A stretch of 64,000 bases of DNA from Bordetella genomosp. 10 (lineage in GTDB: Bacteria > Pseudomonadota > Gammaproteobacteria > Burkholderiales > Burkholderiaceae_B): NCBI RefSeq assembly GCF_002261225.1, contig NZ_NEVM01000005.1:434001-498000 (forward strand), in the 5' to 3' direction. The translations under genes were made by a program, and so were the position numbers. The notes beneath the pieces were generated by a model. That model searched no databases and was not told the DNA's origin. It was given only the letters and a program-made list of their open reading frames with translations. Positions within the stretch are counted from its first letter, which is position 1. Every line of letters starts with the position of its first letter. Positions 1 to 8,326 of the stretch are shown piece by piece.

Positions 1-1077
1 GGTCTTGTGGCCCGTCAGCTTCATGCCGACCTTGGTGGGCACGCCCGAATTGGCAATGTCGGTCGTGGCGCGGTGGCGAATGCCGTGCGTGCCGACGTGC
101 GGCACGCCGGCGGCCTTGAGCACGCGCTTCCAGCCGCCATAGTGCTCGCCGTGGGTCAGATGCCGGGCCGGGTCATTCGGCGATGGCAGGACGTAGGGGC
201 AGCCTTCTCGGCGCGGCGCAGTGGACAGCAAGCGATAGGCTTCCTCGCTCATGGGCTTGGAAATCCCGCCGGTCTTGCTGTCCGGCCAGACGACACGACG
301 CTTTTCCAGATCAACCCACGCCCATTCAAGCGGGCAGATTTCGGAACGGCGGGCGGCGAACTCGAATTGCAGGCGGATTGCCAGCGGGATGACGTAGTTC
401 TCCAGTCCTTCCGCCTCCAAGTGCTCCAGGTGACGGAAGATCCGTACCAACTCATCGTCCACGATGAGCCGGGTTTCCTTGCCGGGCGGGTACATCGGGA
501 CGTGGCGGCAAGGGTTCGTGCCGTCCGGGCGTAGCCCCCACACTTCGGCCAGGTTGAACATCTTGCGCAGCACGCCAAAGGTGCGGTTGGCCTCGGCCTG
601 CTTGTAGGCCAGCTTCTTCATCAGCGCAGCCACGTCCGGGCGCTTCACATCCTGTACCTTCATCCGGCCCATGATCGGGATGATGCAGCGGTCGATGACA
701 CCCTGATAGCCGCGCTGCGTACTGGGCTTGTTGCGCTGCTTGGAGTAGTCCTCCATGAAGGTGTGGCAAAACTCCTTCATGGTCGGTGCCTTGCGGGCGG
801 CATTCTTGGCCGCGCTGGGGTCGCCGCCCTTGCGCACCTCGGCCAGCCACTCCTGCGCCATCGTGCGTGCCTGATCGACGGTCAGTTCCCCGTACTGCCC
901 CAGGGCAGGCTTGCGGCGCTCGCCGGCGTTCGTGCGGTACTGGAGCATGAACACCTTGCGGCCGGCCGGGGTGATCTTGCACAGGAAGCCGGGAACTACG
1001 GTATCCCGCAGTTCGATGGCCAGCGCCTGGGGCTTTGCCGCATCGACGGCGGACTTGGTGAGCTTGATTCTTGCCAT
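1..1077 (-). CDS. Tyrosine recombinase/integrase, P4-like (partial; C-terminus outside window)
   Basis: The reading frame is open from an ATG at 1077 to the window edge (359 codons, no stop). The N-terminus (MARIKLTKSAVDAAKP) is the arm-binding DUF4102 type of P4-like and ICE integrases. A core-binding helical region follows, about residues 100-185. In the catalytic domain I see Arg in AARRSEICPLEW, Lys in DSKTGG, the H-x-x-R box in THGIRHRA, and the start of the next box in LTGHK. The catalytic Tyr would lie beyond base 1. Such integrases usually read away from the attachment site, so the island should extend left of the window with its junction in 1078-1250. The nearest upstream gene reads in the same direction and ends before its own terminator. 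Confidence 0.9.
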   Translation of the reverse strand, partial: MARIKLTKSAVDAAKPQALAIELRDTVVPGFLCKITPAGRKVFMLQYRTNAGERRKPALGQYGELTVDQARTMAQEWLAEVRKGGDPSAAKNAARKAPTMKEFCHTFMEDYSKQRNKPSTQRGYQGVIDRCIIPIMGRMKVQDVKRPDVAALMKKLAYKQAEANRTFGVLRKMFNLAEVWGLRPDGTNPCRHVPMYPPGKETRLIVDDELVRIFRHLEHLEAEGLENYVIPLAIRLQFEFAARRSEICPLEWAWVDLEKRRVVWPDSKTGGISKPMSEEAYRLLSTAPRREGCPYVLPSPNDPARHLTHGEHYGGWKRVLKAAGVPHVGTHGIRHRATTDIANSGVPTKVGMKLTGHKT

Positions 1078-1174
1078 GATGACTCCTCGGAAACCCCGGT
1101 TTCCAAGAGCCACATGGGAGCCACGCGACCGGAAGCCAGGTCAAGTTTCGGAAAGCACCGGCATATGTTGAACT

Positions 1175-1215
1175 CGCCTAAGTGATTGATAAACCTGCTG
1201 TAGCGGGCTTAGGCG
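1175..1215. repeat. Inverted repeat upstream of the integrase, possible attachment-site or integrase-promoter structure
   Basis: The 8-bp arms CGCCTAAG (1175-1182) and CTTAGGCG (1208-1215) are perfect inverses. A smaller near-palindrome, CCTGCTGTAGCGGG, sits inside next to the right arm. It lies between the integrase start and the terminator of the flanking lipoprotein gene, where an island junction would be expected. I see no tRNA 3' end here, so an att role is inference only. Confidence 0.35.
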
Positions 1216-1253
1216 CAGTCCAGCGAAGTACCGGGCTGGAGTCATCGTCAAAC

Positions 1254-1278
1254 AAAAAAAGAGCGGCACATTGGCCGC
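1254..1278 (-). terminator. Rho-independent terminator of the small lipoprotein gene
   Basis: Read on the minus strand, a GCGGC/GCCGC stem with a 6-nt loop (1263-1278) is followed directly by a run of T residues (1254-1260). It starts about 30 nt after the stop codon at 1307. Confidence 0.75.
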
Positions 1279-1306
1279 CCCAGGGCTCCGGAGACAACCG
1301 GAATTT

Positions 1307-1759
1307 TTATTCGCACCCCATCTGCGCGGCGGACTGGGTAAACAGGTCGGTCGATTGCTTGCACTGCGCCGCCAGCGCCGTCTTGTCCGACACGCTGGCC
1401 CATTGCGTGCGGGCCGCGTCGAGCTGCTGGCGGAACGTCGCCACGGCCGGGCTGTTGGCGCCCAGCTTGTCCATGCACGCATTCACCTTGCGGATATAGG
1501 CGTCGCACTCGGCCGGCACGTCCCCGGCGCTTGCCGTGGAAGCCGGCGCCGGCGCGGCGCTGGATGGCGCCGTGGAGGACGGCGCGGGCGTGGCTGGCGC
1601 CGCGGTCGACGGCGCCGTCGTGGATGGCGTGGACGTGGCAGGGGCCGAAGCCGCCGGCTTGTCATCCTTCTTGTCGCAAGCGGTCAGGACGGTCGCGGCC
1701 AGCAACAGCGCGGCCGCGATCGCGGTCTTCCTAGCGGTATTCCCAGATAGGCGATTCAT
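1307..1759 (-). CDS. Small Thr/Ala/Pro-rich lipoprotein with a C-terminal DUF5339-like domain
   Basis: A 150-residue secreted lipoprotein of unknown function. It starts at ATG 1759, behind an AGAGGA ribosome site. The signal peptide (MNRLSGNTARKTAIAAALL) ends in the lipobox LTAC, so acylation at that Cys and an envelope location are expected. A low-complexity Ala/Pro/Ser/Thr linker spans about residues 35-78. The C-terminal 65 residues contain spaced cysteines (AECDAYIRKVNACMDKL and AAQCKQSTDLF) and resemble the DUF5339 family known from Neisseria and Bordetella relatives. That family name is from memory and unchecked. An upstream in-frame extension has no ribosome site and was rejected. The gene has its own terminator and probably marks the chromosomal side of the island junction. 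Confidence 0.75.
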   Translation of the reverse strand: MNRLSGNTARKTAIAAALLLAATVLTACDKKDDKPAASAPATSTPSTTAPSTAAPATPAPSSTAPSSAAPAPASTASAGDVPAECDAYIRKVNACMDKLGANSPAVATFRQQLDAARTQWASVSDKTALAAQCKQSTDLFTQSAAQMGCE

Positions 1760-2053
1760 GGTTTCCTCTTTCCCATCGTTCCGGCGGTCGAATGCCGCCG
1801 TGGCGGATATTGCCGGGGCGCCGGTCACGCACGCCGTTCGGACGAAGCCATTCTTCATGCAGGCCCCATTTCCACACAACGTCAGCATGTAAGCCAGCGT
1901 ATCAATACCGTCCCGAGGACCCTGGCGCGGCCGCCTGCGATCCGCACATGATGGGCGCAGGATTTTCATCCCTAAGGATGCTATCCATATTCTGTAGGGC
2001 CGCATCAATTCGCTACAAAAAACCCAGTCCGACAACATACGGTAGCGGAGTCA

Positions 2054-2069
2054 TGCACCACGTTGTGCA
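2054..2069. promoter_or_regulatory. NtrC-like activator site upstream of glnK
   Basis: TGCAC-N6-GTGCA is an inverted repeat about 190 bp upstream of the sigma-54 promoter of glnK. Known NtrC sites are TGCAC-N7-GTGCA, so this is one base short and only a candidate. Otherwise the 540-bp gap 1760-2298 shows no convincing gene. Confidence 0.45.
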
Positions 2070-2240
2070 CCAGTCATGTGCGCGACGTACCACGATCCTC
2101 CCTATCTTGGGGCAATCCGGCCGCGCCACCGCCACGCCCGCCCCTGGCGTCGTCGAAACCGGGACCTTTCACGCCCGCCATGCCTCCGGCGAACGCATTC
2201 GCCCATGTCCAGCGCCGCGTCAGCAATGGATTGACCAAAA

Positions 2241-2258
2241 TTGGCATGGATATTGCTT
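2241..2258 (+). promoter_or_regulatory. Sigma-54 promoter of glnK-amtB
   Basis: TTGGCATGGATATTGCTT has GG at 2243-2244 and GC at 2255-2256, exactly ten bases apart as the -24/-12 elements require. The predicted start is near 2268, about 30 nt before the glnK ATG. This fits induction under nitrogen limitation by NtrC. Confidence 0.8.
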
Positions 2259-2295
2259 TTCACGCAATGCCTAGCGCAAACCATGAGAGGAATAA

Positions 2296-2637
<342 letters not shown>

Positions 2638-2671
2638 ATAACGAATAAAGACGCTATTGGAGCCATTACAA

Positions 2672-3910
2672 ATGGATAAAGCAGATATCTCGTGGATGCT
2701 GGTATCGACACTGCTGGTGTTGATGATGGCAGTTCCCGGCCTGGCCCTGTTCTACGGCGGGTTGGTGCGCAGCAAGAACGTGTTGTCGGTATTGATGCAG
2801 GTCATGGGCACTTTCGTCCTGGGCCTGGTGCTGTGGTTCATCTACGGTTATTCGCTGGCCTTCACGGAAGGCAACGCCTTCTTCGGCGGTTTCTCCCGCG
2901 CCTTTTTCTCGGGCATGTTCTCGCCGGCCGACGGCAAGTACGCCATGTCGGCCACGCTGACCGAATTGCTGTTCGCCTCCTTCCAGGCGACCTTCGCCGG
3001 CATCACCTGCGCGCTGATAGTCGGCAGCTTCGCCGAACGCGCCCGCTTTTCCGCGGTGCTGGTGTTCACGGTGATCTGGTTTACCTTCGCCTACGTGCCC
3101 ATCGCCCACATGGTGTGGTTCGCCTCGCCCACCGCGCCCGGCCTGATGAACGCCAAGGGCGCGCTGGACTTCGCCGGCGGCACGGTGGTGCACATCAACG
3201 CCGGTGTCGCCGGCCTGGTGGGCGCCTACGTGATCGGCAAGCGCGTGGGCTATGGCCGTGAAGCCATGCAGCCGCACAACCTGCCCATGGTCATGATCGG
3301 CGCTTCGCTGCTGTGGGTGGGCTGGTTCGGCTTCAACGCCGGCTCCGCGCTGATGTCGAATGAACAAGCCACCCTCGCCTTCTTCAACACCATGATCGCC
3401 ACCGCCGCCGCCGTGCTGGCCTGGCTGTTCACGGAATGGGCGCTCAAGGGCAAGCCCTCCATGCTGGGCGCCGCCTCGGGCGCGGTGGCCGGCTTGGTCG
3501 CCATCACCCCCGCTGCCGGCCTGGTCGGCATGGTCGGCGCCTTCATCATCGGCATCGCCGGCGGCGTGATCTGCGTCTGGGGCGTGAACGGCCTGAAGCG
3601 CCTGCTCAAGGCGGACGACGCGCTGGACGTGTTCGGCGTGCACGGCGTGGGCGGCATCACCGGCGCCCTGCTGACCGGCGTGTTCAACGCCCAGGCGCTG
3701 GGCGGCCCGGGCCTGAAGACGGCCGGGGAAATCGGCGGCCAGGTGTGGGTGCAGTTCGAAGGCGTGGTCCTGACCATCGTCTGGTCCGGCATCGTCGCCT
3801 GGATCGCCTACAAGATCGCCGACATGGTCTGCGGCCTGCGCGTGCCGGAAGACGTCGAGCGCGAAGGCCTGGACATCACCTGCCACGGGGAATCGGCGTA
3901 CCACAGCTAG
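2672..3910 (+). CDS. amtB: Ammonium transporter AmtB
   Basis: A trimeric inner-membrane ammonium channel with 11 expected membrane segments, 412 residues. The twin pore histidines are recognisable in GGTVVHINAG and VFGVHGVGG, and the conserved Asp in ALDFAGG. The opening DKADISWMLVSTLLVLMM and GLALFYGGLVRSKN are typical of bacterial AmtB. The ATG at 2672 with a GGAG site at 2659-2662 was chosen; a TTG five codons earlier is in frame but overlaps that site. There is no cleaved signal beyond the first hydrophobic segment. It is co-transcribed with glnK and closed by a strong terminator at 3964. Confidence 0.95.
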   Translation: MDKADISWMLVSTLLVLMMAVPGLALFYGGLVRSKNVLSVLMQVMGTFVLGLVLWFIYGYSLAFTEGNAFFGGFSRAFFSGMFSPADGKYAMSATLTELLFASFQATFAGITCALIVGSFAERARFSAVLVFTVIWFTFAYVPIAHMVWFASPTAPGLMNAKGALDFAGGTVVHINAGVAGLVGAYVIGKRVGYGREAMQPHNLPMVMIGASLLWVGWFGFNAGSALMSNEQATLAFFNTMIATAAAVLAWLFTEWALKGKPSMLGAASGAVAGLVAITPAAGLVGMVGAFIIGIAGGVICVWGVNGLKRLLKADDALDVFGVHGVGGITGALLTGVFNAQALGGPGLKTAGEIGGQVWVQFEGVVLTIVWSGIVAWIAYKIADMVCGLRVPEDVEREGLDITCHGESAYHS

Positions 3911-3963
3911 GATCGGTATCGATCCCGGCCCTCACGGACAGGGCCGGGACGGAACACAAGGGG

Positions 3964-3994
3964 AAACGGGGCGCTCGCGAGCGCCCCGTTTTTT
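3964..3994 (+). terminator. Rho-independent terminator of glnK-amtB
   Basis: A perfect 28-bp palindrome (14-bp arms AAACGGGGCGCTCG and its complement, 3964-3991) runs into further T residues. It begins 54 nt after the amtB stop. Confidence 0.9.
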
Positions 3995-4018
3995 ATGGTG
4001 CCGGCGCGGCCAAGTGAA

Positions 4019-4105
4019 GCCCACCCCGTACCCGCTTCGCGGGCCCCCTCAAGGGGGCGGCGTTGGCGGACCGGCGGAGCCGGATCCGCGACGCCCTGGA
4101 TGGGC
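4019..4105. repeat. Intergenic palindromic repeat, copy 1
   Basis: A CGCTTCGCG hairpin is followed by CCCCCTCAAGGGGGC and further GC-rich palindromes, between convergent amtB and ptsI. A related element in the opposite orientation lies at about 15728-15800 (CCCCCTTGGGGGC plus a GGCG/CGCC hairpin and CCCCAC end). The two look like members of one dispersed intergenic repeat family. It could double as a ptsI terminator. Confidence 0.5.
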
Positions 4106-4128
4106 ATTGAGGCTTGCGCCCGGCCTTT

Positions 4129-5940
4129 TCAAGGCTGATTGAGGGTTTCCAGGTCGACCGGCAGCGCGCGGTTGAGCACCGAGGCCACCTTCACGCGCAA
4201 GGCGTTGGAATGCGCGCGCCGGATCTCGCGCTTGACGTCCAGCAACTGCTGCGGATGCATGGAAAACTCGGTCAGGCCCAGCCCCAGCAGCAAGCGCGTG
4301 AGCTGCGCGTCGCCCGCCATTTCCCCGCACACGGCCACCGGCTTGCCGGCCCGTTCGCCGGCATTGATGGTGTGCGACAGCAGGCGCAGGATGGCCGGAT
4401 GCAGCGCGTCGTACAAGGACGCCACCTGCACGTCGCCGCGATCGATGGCCAGCGTGTACTGGATCAGGTCGTTGGTGCCAATGGACAGGAAATCCAGCGC
4501 CTGGGCGAAGGGCTCGATGGCGATCGCGATGGCGGGCACCTCGACCATCGCGCCCAGCTCGATGTGCGGCGCGTAGGCCTGGCCGCGCGCATCCAGTTCC
4601 AGCCGCGCCGCGTCCAGCGCCTGCCGCGTGGCCACGACCTCGTGCATGTGCGAGACCATGGGAATCAGCAGGCGCACCGGGCCGTGCGCCGACGCGCGCA
4701 GGATGGCGCGCAACTGGGTGGCGAACATTTCCGGCCGCGCCAGGCAATAACGGATGGCGCGCTGGCCCAGGGCCGGGTTGATGGCCACCGTCGCCTCGTC
4801 GTCCAGCGTCTTGTCCGAGCCGATGTCCAGCGTGCGGATGGTCACCGGCCGGCCGGCCATGACCCGCAGCACCGAGGTATAGGCCTGGTACTGCTCCTCC
4901 TCGCCGGGCAACTGGCGGCGCCCCATGAAAAGGAATTCGCTGCGGAACAGGCCGATGCCTTCGGCGCCCGACGCCAGCGCCAGCTCCGCCTCTTCCGGCA
5001 ATTCGATATTGGCGTGCAGCGTGACGCCTATGCCGTCCAGGGTGATGGCGGGCTCGTCGCGCAGCAGCGCCAGCTCCGCCCGCTCCTCGGCATAGGCGCG
5101 CTGGCGCTCGCGGTATTCGTTCAGGATGGCCGGCGAGGGATTGACGATGACCGCGCCGCTGCCGCCGTCCACGATCAGCATGTCGCCGTCGCGCACCAGT
5201 TCGCGCACGTGCCCCAGGGCGACGACCGCCGGCACGCCCATGCTGCGCGCGACGATGGCCGTATGCGAGGTGGCGCCGCCCAGGTCCGTGACGAAGGCCA
5301 GGAAACGCCCGCCGCGCAGCCGCAGCATGTCGGCGGGAGAAATATCGTGGGCCACCACGACCAGCGGGTCGTTGCCGTCGACCCGGCTGGGATCGGGGAT
5401 GGCGGACGTGCCCACCAGCACGTGCAGCACGCGTTCGATGACCTGGCGCACGTCGCCCCCGCGCTCGCGCAGGTACTCGTCCTCCATGGCGTCGAACTGC
5501 TCGCCCAGCAACTGGCCTTGCGTGGTCAGCGCCCACTCGGCGTTGTAGTGCCGTTCCTCGATCAAGCCCAGGGCCTGCTGCGCCAGCAGGGGATCGCCCA
5601 GCAGCAGGCGGTGCACGTTGAGCATGGCGCCGAGTTCGCGCGGGGCGTCCTCGGGCAGGGTGTCGGCCATCTGCAGCAGCTCGTCCTGCGCCTTCTGCAG
5701 CGCGGCGGTCAGGCGCTCGCGCTCGGCGGGGACCTCTTCGGGGGCGATGCGATAGTGGGCGACCTCCAGGGCCGCCGCGCCCATGACGACGGCGCGGCCG
5801 ATGGCATAGCCGCGCGCCACGCCCTGGCCGTACAGGCACAGCACCGCGCTGGGGGCGGCGCCGGCGCCGCCGTCCTGGCCGGCCGCGGATTGCGCCGGAG
5901 CCGAAGCGGCGGCGGGAGGAACGGCTTTATTCGTGCTCAC
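4129..5940 (-). CDS. ptsI: Phosphoenolpyruvate-protein phosphotransferase (PTS enzyme I)
   Basis: Takes phosphate from PEP and passes it to HPr; cytoplasmic dimer. At 603 residues it is slightly longer than usual because of an Ala-rich tail of about 30 residues before LCLYGQGVARGYAIG. The phosphorylated His is residue 226 in GGATSHTAIVARS. The PEP-binding half shows GIGLFRSEFLFMGR, IRTLDIGSDK and FLSIGTNDLIQYTLAIDR. It overlaps the end of ptsH by 14 bp, so translational coupling is likely. No sugar-specific membrane component is near. With HPr and a lone mannose-type EIIA, this resembles the incomplete, mainly regulatory PTS of Burkholderiales. Confidence 0.95.
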   Translation of the reverse strand: MSTNKAVPPAAASAPAQSAAGQDGGAGAAPSAVLCLYGQGVARGYAIGRAVVMGAAALEVAHYRIAPEEVPAERERLTAALQKAQDELLQMADTLPEDAPRELGAMLNVHRLLLGDPLLAQQALGLIEERHYNAEWALTTQGQLLGEQFDAMEDEYLRERGGDVRQVIERVLHVLVGTSAIPDPSRVDGNDPLVVVAHDISPADMLRLRGGRFLAFVTDLGGATSHTAIVARSMGVPAVVALGHVRELVRDGDMLIVDGGSGAVIVNPSPAILNEYRERQRAYAEERAELALLRDEPAITLDGIGVTLHANIELPEEAELALASGAEGIGLFRSEFLFMGRRQLPGEEEQYQAYTSVLRVMAGRPVTIRTLDIGSDKTLDDEATVAINPALGQRAIRYCLARPEMFATQLRAILRASAHGPVRLLIPMVSHMHEVVATRQALDAARLELDARGQAYAPHIELGAMVEVPAIAIAIEPFAQALDFLSIGTNDLIQYTLAIDRGDVQVASLYDALHPAILRLLSHTINAGERAGKPVAVCGEMAGDAQLTRLLLGLGLTEFSMHPQQLLDVKREIRRAHSNALRVKVASVLNRALPVDLETLNQP

Positions 5941-6196
5941 CGAATTTGCTGTCGAACAGGGCTTCGATATCCGCGAGCGCCCGCTCGGCGTCGGCGCCGG
6001 TGGCGTCCAGCTTGACGGTCACGCCCAGGCCGGCCGCCAGCATCATGACGCCCATGATGCTCTTGGCATTCACACGCTGCGCGCCCCGGGAGATATAGAT
6101 ATCGCAGTTGTATTTGCTTGCCAACTGAGTGAGCTTGGCGGCGGCCCGCGCATGCAAACCCAATTTATTGCTGATGACGATCTCGGAATTAGCCAT
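5927..6196 (-). CDS. ptsH: Phosphocarrier protein HPr
   Basis: An 89-residue small phosphocarrier between EI and EIIA. Choosing the start MANSEIVISNKLGLHARAA puts the active histidine at residue 15 and the regulatory serine (NAKSIMGVM) at residue 46, both canonical. The ATG at 6196 has no purine-rich ribosome site, because the bases before it are CTCCTCC. An ATG 11 codons earlier is also poor, so translation may depend on coupling to the upstream EIIA gene. It lies between the EIIA gene and ptsI in the same direction. Confidence 0.93.
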   Translation of the reverse strand: MANSEIVISNKLGLHARAAAKLTQLASKYNCDIYISRGAQRVNAKSIMGVMMLAAGLGVTVKLDATGADAERALADIEALFDSKFGEHE

Positions 6197-6270
6197 AGGA
6201 GGAGGAGCGCGGAGCGACTGCAAAATCATGCCGGCGCATCGCCGGCATACGATGGATCAGAATTTTAAAC

Positions 6271-6669
6271 TCAGTCTACACGTAATACGCCCTGCACCCC
6301 GCCCGCCAAGGCCTTTTCCCGGGTTTCCGCCAGGGAAAGATTGCGGTAGGTGAGCGCCCGCAGCAGCATGGGCGTATTCAGGCCGGCCAGGACGGCGCAT
6401 TGCACCCCCTGCGCCTGCGCTTCCAGCACGGCGCGCTTGGCGATGTTGGCGGGCGTCGCGCCGACCAGGTCGGTCAGCACCAGCACCCCGCCGCCGTCGC
6501 GGCCCAGCCGCAGGATGTCGGCCACCACCGCCGGCGCGCGCGCCTCCGGCATGTCGTCCGCCTGGATGTCATGGACCGCGACGTTGTCGATCTTGCCCAT
6601 GACGTGGCCCGCGCAGTCCAGCATGGCGGACCCGAGCGGCGTATGGACGACGATGACGATGCCGGTCAT
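6271..6669 (-). CDS. PTS EIIA component, mannose/fructose (ManX/PtsL-like) family
   Basis: A 132-residue single-domain EIIA-Man protein accepting phosphate from HPr on the His of IVIVVHTPLG near the N-terminus. The later LVLTDLVGATPANIAKR and LAGLNTPMLLRAL are family hallmarks. Two adjacent ATG codons (6672 and 6669) follow GGAGGC; the second has the better spacing. There is no EIIB, EIIC or EIID nearby, so it probably serves signalling rather than sugar uptake. It follows gshB by about 10 bp and heads the EIIA-ptsH-ptsI block. Confidence 0.88.
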   Translation of the reverse strand: MTGIVIVVHTPLGSAMLDCAGHVMGKIDNVAVHDIQADDMPEARAPAVVADILRLGRDGGGVLVLTDLVGATPANIAKRAVLEAQAQGVQCAVLAGLNTPMLLRALTYRNLSLAETREKALAGGVQGVLRVD

Positions 6670-6679
6670 CATGCCTCCG

Positions 6680-7645
6680 TCAGGCCGCCGCGCTCACGGC
6701 GCGTTCCAGCGCCTTGGCGAACATTTCCGGCACGTCGAAGCCGGTCTGCTCGGTGATCTCGACGAAGCAGGTGGGGCTGGTCACGTTGACCTCGGTGACG
6801 TAGTCGCCGATCACGTCCAGGCCGACCAGCAGCAGGCCGCGCGCCGCCAGGCGCGGCGCCACCGATTCCGCGATGTAGCGGTCGCGCTCGGAAAGGGGCT
6901 GGGCCACGCCGCGGCCGCCCGCCGCCAGGTTGCCGCGGGTTTCGCCGGCCATGGGGATGCGCGCCAGCGCGTAGGGCACCGGCTCGCCGCCGATCAACAG
7001 GATGCGCTTGTCGCCATTGACGATTTCCGGGATGTAGCGCTGGGCCATGATGGTCCGCGTGCCGGTGTCCGTCAGGGTTTCCAGGATGGCGTTCAGATTC
7101 AGCTCGCCATCGCGCAGCCGGAAGATCCCCGTGCCGCCCATGCCGTCCAGCGGCTTGACGATGACGTCGCGGTGCTCGGCGTGAAACGCGCGGATGCGCG
7201 CCATGTCGCGCGTCACCAGCGTCGGAACGGTGAATTCCGGGAACTCGGTGATGGCCAGTTTTTCGGGATGATTGCGTATGGCCGCGCCGTGATTGAACAC
7301 CCTGGCGCCCTGGGCCTCCGCATACTCCAGCAGGTGCGTGGAGTAGACGTATTCCATGTCGAAGGGCGGATCCTTGCGCATCAGCACGGCGTCGAAAGCC
7401 GCCAGCGGCTGGTCGGCCGGCGCGCCGTCGTCCTGCCACCAGTCGTGGCCATGGAAATCGGCATCGGCGCGCAGCGAGATCGGCGTCGCCCGGACCGACA
7501 CCTTGCCGCCGTCGATATAGAGGTCCCCCTGCAGGGCCACGCTGAGGCGATGCCCGCGTTTGACCAGGGCGCGCATCATGGCGACGGAACTATCCTTGTA
7601 CGCCTTCAGCAGCGGCAAGGGATCGATAACGAACAAAACATGCAT
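6680..7645 (-). CDS. gshB: Glutathione synthetase
   Basis: Joins gamma-glutamylcysteine and glycine with ATP, the last step of glutathione synthesis. At 321 residues it matches the bacterial ATP-grasp GshB family. Recognisable stretches are MHVLFVIDPLPLLKAYKDSS at the start, FDMEYVYSTHLLEYAE, DVIVKPLDGMGGTGIFRL (the grasp loop), LAARGLLLVGLDVIGDYVTEVNVTSPTC and the end. The ribosome site is weak. It is directly upstream of the PTS genes, an arrangement common in Burkholderiales. Confidence 0.95.
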   Translation of the reverse strand: MHVLFVIDPLPLLKAYKDSSVAMMRALVKRGHRLSVALQGDLYIDGGKVSVRATPISLRADADFHGHDWWQDDGAPADQPLAAFDAVLMRKDPPFDMEYVYSTHLLEYAEAQGARVFNHGAAIRNHPEKLAITEFPEFTVPTLVTRDMARIRAFHAEHRDVIVKPLDGMGGTGIFRLRDGELNLNAILETLTDTGTRTIMAQRYIPEIVNGDKRILLIGGEPVPYALARIPMAGETRGNLAAGGRGVAQPLSERDRYIAESVAPRLAARGLLLVGLDVIGDYVTEVNVTSPTCFVEITEQTGFDVPEMFAKALERAVSAAA

Positions 7646-7663
7646 TGCGGCACCCGCAGCGTG

Positions 7664-7693
7664 CGCCGCCCTCCCCGATCGGGGAGGGCGGCG
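7664..7693. repeat. Perfect 30-bp palindrome between infC and gshB
   Basis: The arms CGCCGCCCTCCCCGA and their exact complement meet without a loop. There is no T-run on either side, so it is not a textbook terminator. It may be a dispersed intergenic palindrome or a 3'-end stabiliser for the thrS-infC message. Confidence 0.6.
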
Positions 7694-7715
7694 GTTTAAT
7701 CAGGGGGAAAAGACG

Positions 7716-8273
7716 TCAAGCCGCGGGCGCAGCCCCGGCGTCCTTGCCCGGCGTCGCTTTCTTGCGCGGCGCCAACACCATGATCATCTGGCGACCTTCC
7801 AGCTTCGGCATGGATTCAACCAAGGCCAGCTCGGTCAGGTCGTCGCGCACTCGCTCAAGCACCCGCATGCCCAATTCCTGGTGGGCCATTTCCCGGCCCC
7901 GGAAGCGCAGCGTGACTTTCGCCTTGTCGCCCTCTTCCAGAAAGCGGCGCAGGTTGCGCAGCTTGACCTGGTAATCACCCTCGTCGGTCGCGGGACGGAA
8001 TTTCACTTCCTTGACCTGGATGACCTTCTGCTTGGAACGGGCTTCGGCCTGGCGTTTCTGTTCCTGGTACTTGAACTTGCCATAGTCCATCAGGCGGCAG
8101 ACAGGGGGATCGGCATTGGGGGCGATCTCCACCAGGTCCACGTCATTCTGCTCGGACAACCGGAACGCGTCGGCGATCTTGACGATGCCTAGCTGTTCTC
8201 CTTCCAGACCTATCAGGCGCACCTCGGGGACACGGATCTCACCGTTGATGCGATTGGCTTTTTCAGTGGCGAT
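7716..8273 (-). CDS. infC: Translation initiation factor IF-3, apparent AUC start codon
   Basis: IF-3 binds the 30S subunit and checks start-codon pairing. The first in-frame ATG/GTG would remove part of the N-terminal domain. Extending upstream gives (M)[21 protein letters not shown], the typical IF-3 opening, from an ATC at 8273 preceded by TAGGAG at good spacing. This gives 185 residues. A non-canonical AUU/AUC start is the known basis of infC autoregulation in other bacteria. It is 53 bp downstream of thrS. The usual followers rpmI and rplT are absent; gshB comes next. Confidence 0.93.
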   Translation of the reverse strand: MATEKANRINGEIRVPEVRLIGLEGEQLGIVKIADAFRLSEQNDVDLVEIAPNADPPVCRLMDYGKFKYQEQKRQAEARSKQKVIQVKEVKFRPATDEGDYQVKLRNLRRFLEEGDKAKVTLRFRGREMAHQELGMRVLERVRDDLTELALVESMPKLEGRQMIMVLAPRKKATPGKDAGAAPAA

Positions 8274-8326
8274 GTTGACAACTCCTAAAACGTTGAAAAA
8301 CCTGCGAAAAATGGACCCGGCGGGAA

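Noticed and set aside
452..1144. 230-codon minus-strand frame near the left end
   Set aside because: Different frame from the integrase, which is recognised by its catalytic motifs and runs off the window edge.
1078..1306. tRNA or tmRNA gene as the integrase target
   Set aside because: No acceptor stem, T-arm or CCA end could be found on either strand.
2666..3904. 412-codon frame opposite amtB
   Set aside because: His/Gly/Ala-rich mirror of a membrane protein gene.
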